Source of the DNA: a virus
Strand: one strand, 5' to 3'
Length of the DNA: 64,000 nucleotides
Virus record (IMG/VR): IMGVR_UViG_3300026512_000003
Coordinates: 1 to 64,000 of that record
A program made the translations under genes and the position numbers. This document shows, one piece after another, positions 54,387-61,667 of the stretch (positions are counted from its first letter, which is position 1; each line of letters starts with the position of its first letter). Below the pieces are notes generated by a model, which was not told the origin of the DNA, did no database searches, and saw nothing but the letters and a program-made list of their open reading frames with translations.

Positions 54387-55997
54387 ATGAAAACAAACCC
54401 TAGAGTTTCAAAATTTATGTTAGACTACGCTTTTATTGACGGAAGAAAGCTTGATTTTGAAAAATATGAAGCATTTAAGCTTCCTTACGAGGTTGATGAG
54501 AGGCAGGTTTTGCTTACAGCAGGAAGACAGGTTGGTAAGACAGTTTATCTAGCTGGAAAACTTGCTGTGAAATCTGTTTTAAAAAAAGGTTCGAGAGCGT
54601 TATATGTTGCACCATTGGAGTCTCAGACAAAGACCTTCTCAAAAACAAAACTTCAGAAAATAATAGATGATACAAAACAGTTAAAAGCAGCATATACTGG
54701 AAAAGGTACACAAAATGATGTGTTCTTTAAGCAAAACATTTTAGGAAGCTATATCGAGCTTACTTATGCTTCTGTCACAGGGATGGACCCTGTCAGGGTT
54801 AGGGGTAAGTCTGCAGATGATTTATTTATAGATGAAGCACAAGATATTGATTATGACATTTTGCCAGCAATACAAGAAGTTACAACATCTGCGGAAGACC
54901 CAACTGTGACATATGCCGGTACAGCAAAAAGCCTTGATAATACAACAGGAGTAATCTGGGATTTGTCTACAAAATTGGAAAGAATGGTTTATTGTAAACA
55001 TTGTGGACATTGGAATATTTTAGACAGAAGAAACATATCAAAAGAAGGTCTTGTCTGCAATAGAATGAAATGTCGAAGACCTATTTCTGTTAGGGATGCA
55101 AAATGGATGATTACGGGTGATAAGCACGCTACATATCAAGCTTTCAGAATACCTCAAATTTGTCTTCCAATGCATACTGAATCGAAAAGTCATTGGAATT
55201 CTGTATGGAACAAATATGTAGATTATCCTCCAGAGATTTTTAATCAAGAAATACTGGGAATTCCAAGTGGAGCAGGAGATAGACTCTTAAATCTTGAAAA
55301 ACTAAAAGCTCTTTGCACAGGTGGAAGAATGACAGTGTATCCAGATGAAGGTTTTTTCCAAAAATATCATGGTCTTTTCATGGGGATAGACTGGACAGGT
55401 GACGGAGTTCTTCTTAAATCAAGAACTGTTGCTACTGTGATTGGCCATAGAAAAGATGGAAAGCTTGAATTGGTATGGGGGAAAATCTTTCCACCAGGAA
55501 GCGTTAATGAGCAGCCTAAAGAGCTTATTAAAATTGCTAACCTTTTTAGATGCTCTGTTGTAGGAGCCGATGCTGGTATGGGTATGATGCAAAATGGGGA
55601 AATAACTCAAGCATTAGGAATAAGTAGGTTTAGAGCTATACAATATATTGCGGGGAATACTCCTTTTACTTTTGACTTTGAAAACAATACTATTAAATTG
55701 AACAAAACCCAAGCAATTGATACAGTTATGATGTTGTTCTTAAAAAAGTTTAAACCTAAAAATTTTGGGGGATCTGCAAGAAATTACTCTGGTCATGGGG
55801 TATTAGAGATTGTATTTCCAGAATATGATGATATGAGACTTTTTATACAAGATATCTTAGCTGAATTTGAACAGGAAACTGCAAAACACACTAAAATATG
55901 GACTCATAGCAACATGAAGCCCGACGATACTCTTCATGCAATAGTTTTTGGTTTTTATGCATATATGCATCATCGTAATACTGTGAGCTTTTACTAG
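54387..55997 (+). CDS. terL: Large terminase subunit (packaging ATPase-nuclease)
   Basis: 536 aa, normal for the family. The N-terminal ATPase has Walker A GRQVGKT (46-52), Walker B LFIDEAQ (146-152) with E150, and the coupling motif YAGTAKS. Four Cys (YCKHCGHW, VCNRMKC) near residue 200 form a zinc-binding insertion. The C-terminal RNase H-like nuclease shows acidic residues D335 (GIDWTGDG), D395 (GADAG) and D513/D514 (PDDTLHA). It pumps DNA into the procapsid through the portal and cuts the concatemer. The GRQVGKT form recalls T4 gp17. The small subunit is not recognised here. Confidence 0.93.
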   Translation: MKTNPRVSKFMLDYAFIDGRKLDFEKYEAFKLPYEVDERQVLLTAGRQVGKTVYLAGKLAVKSVLKKGSRALYVAPLESQTKTFSKTKLQKIIDDTKQLKAAYTGKGTQNDVFFKQNILGSYIELTYASVTGMDPVRVRGKSADDLFIDEAQDIDYDILPAIQEVTTSAEDPTVTYAGTAKSLDNTTGVIWDLSTKLERMVYCKHCGHWNILDRRNISKEGLVCNRMKCRRPISVRDAKWMITGDKHATYQAFRIPQICLPMHTESKSHWNSVWNKYVDYPPEIFNQEILGIPSGAGDRLLNLEKLKALCTGGRMTVYPDEGFFQKYHGLFMGIDWTGDGVLLKSRTVATVIGHRKDGKLELVWGKIFPPGSVNEQPKELIKIANLFRCSVVGADAGMGMMQNGEITQALGISRFRAIQYIAGNTPFTFDFENNTIKLNKTQAIDTVMMLFLKKFKPKNFGGSARNYSGHGVLEIVFPEYDDMRLFIQDILAEFEQETAKHTKIWTHSNMKPDDTLHAIVFGFYAYMHHRNTVSFY

Positions 55998-56056
55998 GAA
56001 GGCAAAAACAGGGTTTTTTATTGCTTTTGAGGATTTTTTATGATACTATTTGAATT

Positions 56057-56065
56057 GATAATAAT
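56057..56065 (+). promoter_or_regulatory. Possible -10 element ahead of the capsid genes
   Basis: GATAATAAT, 17 nt before the next ATG and after a T-rich run. It deviates from TATAAT. The stretch before it (56005-56025) has a weak AAAAAC/GTTTTT stem that might be a terminator. Confidence 0.3.
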
Positions 56066-56081
56066 CTAGACAGGAGAGAAG

Positions 56082-56384
56082 ATGACTAGTAGACAAGAGG
56101 TAGCATTATCGTTAAGACAAGCTGCAGCACAAATCAAAGATCTTTCACAAGTGAATGTAGAATTGGAAGCTAAAAATAAAGAGTTATTGATAAAAGTAGC
56201 TTCGATGGAAAATAAAGAAGATCAACCTGCATTGCAGAAAGAAGCAGGTAGTTTTTCATTCAATGAAAGATCTGGATTTGGTCAAGTTGATGAAGGGCTC
56301 CCCGTGATAGGGACAAACTTAACAGCTGAACAGCGATTAGAAATGATCTTGAATGGCGAAAGTCCTTCTGACTATTTAGATTAA
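56082..56384 (+). CDS. Small coiled-coil protein with two KxA motifs, 100 aa
   Basis: CAGGAGAGAAG precedes the ATG. The first half is a coiled coil. LIKVA (36-40) and LQKEA (51-55) match the hydrophobic-x-Lys-x-Ala motif. The position between terminase and capsid genes, plus the motif, suggests a scaffold core or maturation-linked protein. No family recognised. Confidence 0.6.
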   Translation: MTSRQEVALSLRQAAAQIKDLSQVNVELEAKNKELLIKVASMENKEDQPALQKEAGSFSFNERSGFGQVDEGLPVIGTNLTAEQRLEMILNGESPSDYLD

Positions 56385-56404
56385 TATAAAAATAAGGAGA
56401 ACCT

Positions 56405-56836
56405 ATGGGTTACGCAACAGATAAAGTATTTGGTAGAAGAGAAACGGTACATATTGTATCTCCAGATTTCTTAGCATTACCAAAAATGGAAATAGATTTA
56501 GGAGCAGACACAGTTATTAAAGCTGGTCAATTTGTAGGGGTTGATGGAAAGTTAGCTACATTAACTGACACAGCCAAAGCAGTGTATTTAGTAACAGAAG
56601 GATCTCACTACGAAGATATGCTTAAAAGACCTAAGCCTTCAAAAGTTATAGAAGGATTTTTTGGTGAAATGCTTGTTCATACAAAAGTATTTAACGAAGC
56701 TGGGACAGTTTTTGCAATAGGTGACAAAATTTCAGTAGCAGAGGGAGTAATTGTGCATAAAAATGACACAAACACCATAGCTATTGGCGAAGTAGTTAAA
56801 AGAGGCGATGATTGGATCGCGGTAGTTTTAGGTTAG
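56405..56836 (+). CDS. Probable capsid decoration protein, 143 aa
   Basis: AAGGAGAACC precedes the ATG. Beta-rich with AGQFVGVDGKLATLTD, AVYLVTEGS and DDWIAVVLG, the pattern of small trimeric head-stabilising proteins encoded next to major capsid genes. Size and location support this; no alignment available. Confidence 0.6.
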   Translation: MGYATDKVFGRRETVHIVSPDFLALPKMEIDLGADTVIKAGQFVGVDGKLATLTDTAKAVYLVTEGSHYEDMLKRPKPSKVIEGFFGEMLVHTKVFNEAGTVFAIGDKISVAEGVIVHKNDTNTIAIGEVVKRGDDWIAVVLG

Positions 56837-56848
56837 TAAGGAGTAAAT

Positions 56849-57826
56849 ATGCAACCAGCAGTATCAACAACAGTTAGTTCAAACCAATTTGTTTCAAGAT
56901 TATTCGATGACGAAGGTTTTGTAAAAGAAGCAGCAGATGCTCTATCACTTTTTATCCAAGATAAAATTCGTGAAAAAGGATTTGCTCGTAAAATAGTTAA
57001 ACCTACTCCTGTTTCAGCAAAAGATTTAGTGCCTACAGAGCATACTGATCAACCTGCAATCATGGTAGAAAGAGATGTGGATGCTCGTGCAATGACAGTT
57101 CCTCTTCGTGGTCGTGGTGAATTCAGATATCATGAAACAGACAGATATATGGTTTATTTTGAAAAAGTTGTTTCTGAAAAAATTAGAAAATCAAAAATGG
57201 AAATGATGACAGTTAAAACTGATTATAAAAAACTTTTCCAAGATAGAATTTCTGAAGCAATGTACGAAGTAGAAGACTTAACAGTTATGGGTGGTGTAAA
57301 AAGTGCTCTTGCTAATGAGGAAGCTGCATATAAAGAAGCAAATGGTGGTGATTTAGCTTCTCAAGGAAATAAAACTTTCTCAGCTCAGACAGTTTACTTT
57401 GGAGAAGGTGAAACATTAGACAAATCGAATCTAGTATTCCTATTCCAACTTCCAACAAGAAATAGAATTAGTAATAAAACAGTTCTATTAACAGAAACAC
57501 TTCTACAAGAGTTAATGCATATGACTATGCAAGAAGTCGGTGATAGTGTTGTTTCTAAATTCTGGCAAGATGGTGTTGATAATATTTCAGAGTTCTGGAA
57601 TAAACAAGTAGTAACAACAATTAAATCACACATCATTAAAAATAATGAAATCTACACATTTGCTTCTCCAGAGATGTATGGACATTTCTTTATCTTACAA
57701 GACCACACTTCGTATTTCGAAATTGATCGAGACATGATGACTATGGATAGTGAAGCATATATTGCTCATGCAATTGGAAACACTAAAGGTGTTTACAAAG
57801 GTGTGTTTACAGATATCGCTGAATAG
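56849..57826 (+). CDS. Major capsid protein (HK97 fold)
   Basis: TAAGGAGTAAAT precedes the ATG. 325 aa, in the usual range. The C-terminal YTFASPEMYGHFFI...TSYFEIDRDMMTMDSEAYIAHAIGNTKGV stretch looks like the P-domain and terminal strands of HK97-fold capsid proteins. FVKEA at residues 24-28 falls in a Ser/Gln-rich N-terminal region. If the motif is a maturation cleavage site, the N-terminal ~28 residues would be removed. Flanked by decoration-like and scaffold-like genes. Confidence 0.8.
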   Translation: MQPAVSTTVSSNQFVSRLFDDEGFVKEAADALSLFIQDKIREKGFARKIVKPTPVSAKDLVPTEHTDQPAIMVERDVDARAMTVPLRGRGEFRYHETDRYMVYFEKVVSEKIRKSKMEMMTVKTDYKKLFQDRISEAMYEVEDLTVMGGVKSALANEEAAYKEANGGDLASQGNKTFSAQTVYFGEGETLDKSNLVFLFQLPTRNRISNKTVLLTETLLQELMHMTMQEVGDSVVSKFWQDGVDNISEFWNKQVVTTIKSHIIKNNEIYTFASPEMYGHFFILQDHTSYFEIDRDMMTMDSEAYIAHAIGNTKGVYKGVFTDIAE

Positions 57827-57839
57827 TAGGAGGTAACAC

Positions 57840-58112
57840 ATGCTGCCTTTTTTCAACATTGAGAATCGTACGAAGCAGAACATAGCAATCGGCACCGTGA
57901 TCATTCACGGTGGTGAAATAAAGTCTATTAGTAGCAGCTTATATTACAGAAAACATTCTTATGTGGAAAGAATGATAAAAGAAGGAAGACTTGCATTGGC
58001 TGGTCAATCTGAAAAGAAAGAGCCTTTGGAGCCAAAGACAAAAGGTTTTGCTCCCGTTCAACCCACAATAAAAGGGTATGTTTTAGTAGAAAAGCTAAAC
58101 AAAGACTCATAA
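57840..58112 (+). CDS. Small hypothetical protein, 90 aa
   Basis: TAGGAGGTAACAC precedes the ATG. Alpha/beta start (NIAIGTVIIHGGE) and a basic Pro-rich end. It is the last gene before a terminator. No family recognised. Confidence 0.65.
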   Translation: MLPFFNIENRTKQNIAIGTVIIHGGEIKSISSSLYYRKHSYVERMIKEGRLALAGQSEKKEPLEPKTKGFAPVQPTIKGYVLVEKLNKDS

Positions 58113-58120
58113 AAGAAAAA

Positions 58121-58145
58121 AAGGGGTAAGTATTCCCCTTCTTTT
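58121..58145 (+). terminator. Rho-independent terminator after the capsid genes
   Basis: AAGGGG (58121-58126), loop TAAGTATT, CCCCTT (58135-58140), then CTTTT. It ends the terminase-capsid unit and permits high capsid expression separate from downstream genes. Confidence 0.7.
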
Positions 58146-58184
58146 CACAGTATTAAGTAAAAATTTTTTTTAAGGATGTTTAAA

Positions 58185-58292
58185 ATGCCAGAAGAACTCG
58201 CCATAGTTATCAAAGAAGAAGTAAAAAAACAAGTGCTAATGTTTCTGTTGACTCATTATTTAAAAAGACTTGCGGAGGGCCAGAGATGTTAA
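58185..58292 (+). CDS. Small helical protein, 35 aa
   Basis: AAGGATGTTTAAA precedes the ATG. Amphipathic helix MPEELAIVIKEEVKKQVLMF followed by a short basic end. It overlaps the next gene by 7 nt, and its last codons hold that gene's GGAGGG site. Likely translated; function unknown. Confidence 0.5.
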   Translation: MPEELAIVIKEEVKKQVLMFLLTHYLKRLAEGQRC

Positions 58293-59260
58293 TAGATATT
58301 GTAAATGATTTAGGGCAAAAAGTTTTAATGGAAAAAGTTGCTAGTTCTGAAGATGTAAAAGGAAGATTGGCTCGTATTTCTAATTTAACTATTCCAGAGC
58401 GAGATTCTTTAACTAAAGAGGCTTTTGCGTGGCCAGAGGAAAAGCTGTTTCCTATTCATACACCTGAACAAGCATTAGTAAGTAGTGCTTACCTATCTTC
58501 TAATCCTGATGTGCCAAGCTTCGTTAAAACAGCTTGTGAAGAAGCGTGCCAACTATGGGGATATGATGTAACAATAGAACCTTTTATAAAAGAAGCTGCT
58601 GCAAAAGAAGTTCCTGAAGATATTTTTCTGCTTCCAATACAAAGAAAATTGCCTGTGGTAGACAGAGAAAGTTTTATTCGCTCAAAAGGTATTCTAGAGA
58701 AACATGCAAGCGACCTAAGTATAGGTGATACTGTTCTTGCATATAGACAACTTACAAAAAGAGCTTCTGCATTAGGAGAGACTGTCAATGAAAAAGAATC
58801 CATTTTAGGTCTTTATGGTGGAATAAAAAAAGACAGTGCTTGTGAGCAACTTAGGCTAAGGTCTTTAGAAACTGGTGATGAGAGATATGAAAAAATTGCA
58901 AGCAGTATTCAGTTAAACTTACTTACGAACCCTACTGATATTTCAAATTTTATTTTTGATGTTTCTGAAATAGATGAAGATAATAATTTCGTAAAAACTG
59001 CGTCAGAAACAATTCTTGATTTTATTGATCCAACTATACCACAAGAAGATGTATTTACTGTAGGCGATAAGTGCTTTTCTCTTGAAAAAGTTGCTAGTCT
59101 TCAGCCGAATGATTTAATAGAAATATTCAGTGAGACAGATCTTGAAAGTTTGTATCTTACTGGTAATTTGGATATAATGTCTTTACAAAAATTTGCTGAA
59201 GAGTCTCCTTCAGAAGTGCAAGAGCTTCTAGGTGATTTTATTCAAGAAAAAATACAATAG
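58286..59260 (+). CDS. Probable scaffold/core protein with ten KxA motifs, 324 aa
   Basis: GGAGGG at 58274-58279 precedes the ATG. Acidic and helical. The motif hydrophobic-x-Lys-x-Ala occurs ten times, with Lys at 17, 44, 81, 102, 139, 158, 203, 237, 268 and 302: MEKVA, LTKEA, FVKTA, FIKEA, LEKHA, LTKRA, YEKIA, FVKTA, LEKVA, LQKFA. Ser most often follows the Ala. The capsid protein carries one copy near its N-terminus. Scaffolds of protease-maturing phages such as T4 gp22 are cut at many short sites, so this is the likely role. No prohead protease is recognised in the window. Inference, not established. Confidence 0.6.
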   Translation: MLIDIVNDLGQKVLMEKVASSEDVKGRLARISNLTIPERDSLTKEAFAWPEEKLFPIHTPEQALVSSAYLSSNPDVPSFVKTACEEACQLWGYDVTIEPFIKEAAAKEVPEDIFLLPIQRKLPVVDRESFIRSKGILEKHASDLSIGDTVLAYRQLTKRASALGETVNEKESILGLYGGIKKDSACEQLRLRSLETGDERYEKIASSIQLNLLTNPTDISNFIFDVSEIDEDNNFVKTASETILDFIDPTIPQEDVFTVGDKCFSLEKVASLQPNDLIEIFSETDLESLYLTGNLDIMSLQKFAEESPSEVQELLGDFIQEKIQ

Positions 59261-59269
59261 GAGTTTATC

Positions 59270-59533
59270 ATGTCAGTAATGATGGATTATAGATCGGGTC
59301 AGCAACATTCAATTTCTCCATTCTATGGAGCTGGAACAGCACATATGATTGATGTCATTCATAGGAATGAAGGTAAGGTGATTAGTGCTCAAGGATTGGT
59401 GGAAGATATTTCATCAGTAGATAATGAAAACGACGGTAATAAAATAGTTAGAAGTGCATCTGTTCAAGGAATTAGTGGGTACACTAAATACCAAGGAAGT
59501 GTAGAGATGGTAGAAATACCTCTTGAAAACTAA
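59270..59533 (+). CDS. Small hypothetical protein, 87 aa
   Basis: ATAGGAGTTTATC precedes the ATG. Polar, beta-rich (FYGAGTAHMIDVIHRNEGKVISAQG). No family recognised; its place among head genes suggests a minor structural role. Confidence 0.6.
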   Translation: MSVMMDYRSGQQHSISPFYGAGTAHMIDVIHRNEGKVISAQGLVEDISSVDNENDGNKIVRSASVQGISGYTKYQGSVEMVEIPLEN

Positions 59534-59547
59534 TAAAGGAATGAAAA

Positions 59548-59859
59548 ATGGCAACTGTACCATCAAATGAACCAGCATTAAATACAGAAGGTTTTTCATC
59601 TGTATCTGGAGCAATCACATTACAAAAACAAATTCAAGCAGTTAGAAAAGCAGATCCTATTTTTGCGATAGGCGATGAGAACCTAAAGGGTTATGTTGCT
59701 TTAAAAATGTATGATCAAACAACAGCATCTGTTATTAACTCGGAAGATCTTGACCCAACAGACTTCGACTTATTTAGAGGAGAAAGTTACGCAAGTGGCC
59801 AACCATATGTAACAAACGAGGCAACTTGGGCTAGTGGTGGAGACCTTGCAGACTTATAA
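59548..59859 (+). CDS. Small hypothetical protein, 103 aa
   Basis: TAAAGGAATGAAAA precedes the ATG. Mixed polar, Ala/Thr-rich. Its 3' end overlaps the sigma-like gene by 26 nt. No family recognised; head- or connector-associated by position. Confidence 0.6.
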   Translation: MATVPSNEPALNTEGFSSVSGAITLQKQIQAVRKADPIFAIGDENLKGYVALKMYDQTTASVINSEDLDPTDFDLFRGESYASGQPYVTNEATWASGGDLADL

Positions 59860-60454
59860 TAGCGATGGCACTATAGAACACTTTAAGAAAAAATTCTCTT
59901 CTTCTTTACCACCCTCTGAGCTTGAATATCTTTTGTTCAAGGGGTTTAATAATGCAAAAGCTACTTTTGACGCTTCAAAAGGGGCAGGATTTGCAACCCA
60001 TTTATCTAATCATTTACAAAGACTTTACAGGGACGCAGAGTCAACAAAAAGCTCATTAAAGACAAGCGAGGGTTCTTTATTAAAAGACAATAAAGTTCTC
60101 CGTGCGAAAGATGAACTATATATGCGTTTTGGGACTGAGCCTTCAAATGAAGAAATCGCTAAACATTTAAAAATGCCTCTGAAGGACATTTCAAAGTCAC
60201 TACGAAATTCAGGAAGACAAAATGTTAAAGTTAAAGAGTATAAAAGCAAGCAAATACAAATAGATGTACCTACTCTTTTACCTTCAATTAAAAAAGATGA
60301 GCAAAAAATAGCAGATACAATTGCTAAAGGCATGAACCTGCAGCAAAGTCTTAAGCATACAGGTATGTCTAAGAGTGAGTTTTATCGACAGCAAGGCACA
60401 TTTAAAGATAAGCTTAGGCAATCATACTTACGAACAGCCGAAAGGGAGAGTTAA
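59834..60454 (+). CDS. Sigma-70-like factor, 206 aa
   Basis: It starts at GTG 59834; a TTG at 59846 preceded by GGTGGAG is a good alternative. Region-2-like sequence EYLLFKGFNNAKATFDASKGAGFATHLSNHL (residues 30-60) matches the sigma pattern of a Gly-x-x-x-Ala helix, then FD.SKG.FxT. It is followed by a region-3-like RFGTEPSNEEIAKHLKMPLKDI, and the end has a helix-turn-helix-like LQQSLKHTGMSKSEFYRQ. It is about the size of T4 gp55. It lies in the late structural cluster and may direct the phage RNA polymerase or the host enzyme to late promoters. The N-terminal portion of region 2 is shorter than usual. Confidence 0.75.
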   Translation: MVETLQTYNSDGTIEHFKKKFSSSLPPSELEYLLFKGFNNAKATFDASKGAGFATHLSNHLQRLYRDAESTKSSLKTSEGSLLKDNKVLRAKDELYMRFGTEPSNEEIAKHLKMPLKDISKSLRNSGRQNVKVKEYKSKQIQIDVPTLLPSIKKDEQKIADTIAKGMNLQQSLKHTGMSKSEFYRQQGTFKDKLRQSYLRTAERES

Positions 60455-60913
60455 ATGATAGCAAAAGTTTTTGCCAATCCCAACTTCGGGTCAATAAAAT
60501 TACAAGAACAAGAGGATATCCTTGTTAGAATTAATGAATACTTTTATTCTATAGAAGAACTTTTTCTCTCAATCAAGAATCAGATTACATCAAAAGGATT
60601 TGTTATGGCACAAATAGAGTTAGAGCAGGCTTCAAGTTATCATGATATAATGGAAGTGTCCGAAAGAAACATAGTAAAAATTAATACTTTTTTGCAAAAT
60701 TTAGATGCAACACTTCAGGATAACTATCTTTTATCAAAAGAAATACTTCAGACAACCAAAGTTGATTATGTTAATGGTATGGGAATAGGCTCTATTTCTG
60801 TGTCAGAAAAAACTATTACTATTAATCCCAATGCAAACACGGTAGTTGTACTAAATGAAGATGGAATAACTATCGACAAAGATGGGGTAACAAAAGAAGT
60901 TTCCTATGATTAA
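60455..60913 (+). CDS. Hypothetical protein, 152 aa
   Basis: Follows the sigma-like stop directly, with AAAGGGAGAG as binding site. The N-terminal two-thirds are helical and the end is beta (KTITINPNANTVVVLNEDG). No family recognised. It overlaps the next gene by 8 nt. Confidence 0.65.
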   Translation: MIAKVFANPNFGSIKLQEQEDILVRINEYFYSIEELFLSIKNQITSKGFVMAQIELEQASSYHDIMEVSERNIVKINTFLQNLDATLQDNYLLSKEILQTTKVDYVNGMGIGSISVSEKTITINPNANTVVVLNEDGITIDKDGVTKEVSYD

Positions 60914-61667
60914 AATTGGTGTAAAAAAATTAACGAATTCCAGTTTTGAAGTTGTTCTAAAAGAAGATTTTGATTATTCGGAAGTGAAAATTTATCTCAA
61001 AGTGAAGGAATTTGAAGATTTTATTCCATTTGGAAGATGTAAAACAAATGGAGAACATGAAGCTGGGTTATCATTAAAAGATGGTGTTTTTAAAATTAAT
61101 GTCACTAGTTTAATTTTTGAAGACATCTATGATAAAGTGTTTTATTTTGCCTTCTTTGATGATAGTGGTGATTTAATAGACGCTAGCGAGCATTTTAAGG
61201 TGTTTCCTGAGGTTAATAAGGCACTCAAAGGTGTTTCCAATAAACTTAGACATGATTTTGAAATATCATCTAAGTTTTCAGGTGTATTTCTTCAGCTGTA
61301 TATTCCTAATCTATTAGAAGCAAAATGTGCTAAGTGTTGGGATTATGAGTTGGAGCAAAAAATATCTTCAAAATGTGATTGCCAAGGAGAAAGATACTTT
61401 AAAGTTCCTTTCTTATCTAAAAAGACAAAAACTCAAACATCTCAGGTATTCGAAAAAAGTGGTCAAGTAACTAGAGAGGTTGTACTATTTCAGACTTATG
61501 CTAGACTTGATTTCACAAAAGGTCTTTTTATCAAAGATCCAACCAATGGTGAATATTTTGAAATACAAGACAGAACAGTTGCAAATATTGGTGGGAACAG
61601 AACCTCAACAGTTCTTCAGTTAACTACTCTAAATGCAAATGACATCAGAATAGCTAACTTAATTTAA
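60906..61667 (+). CDS. Zinc-ribbon structural-type protein, 253 aa
   Basis: N-terminal ~110 residues are beta-rich. C141-x2-C144 and C157-x-C159 sit in a KCAKCWDYEL...SSKCDCQGERY pattern, similar to conserved small phage structural proteins with CxxCxD...SxCxxCxG ribbons. The C-terminal part is beta-rich. Probably a neck, tail-completion or baseplate-linked protein. The stop overlaps the stop of the converging minus-strand gene by 9 nt. Confidence 0.5.
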   Translation: MIKIGVKKLTNSSFEVVLKEDFDYSEVKIYLKVKEFEDFIPFGRCKTNGEHEAGLSLKDGVFKINVTSLIFEDIYDKVFYFAFFDDSGDLIDASEHFKVFPEVNKALKGVSNKLRHDFEISSKFSGVFLQLYIPNLLEAKCAKCWDYELEQKISSKCDCQGERYFKVPFLSKKTKTQTSQVFEKSGQVTREVVLFQTYARLDFTKGLFIKDPTNGEYFEIQDRTVANIGGNRTSTVLQLTTLNANDIRIANLI

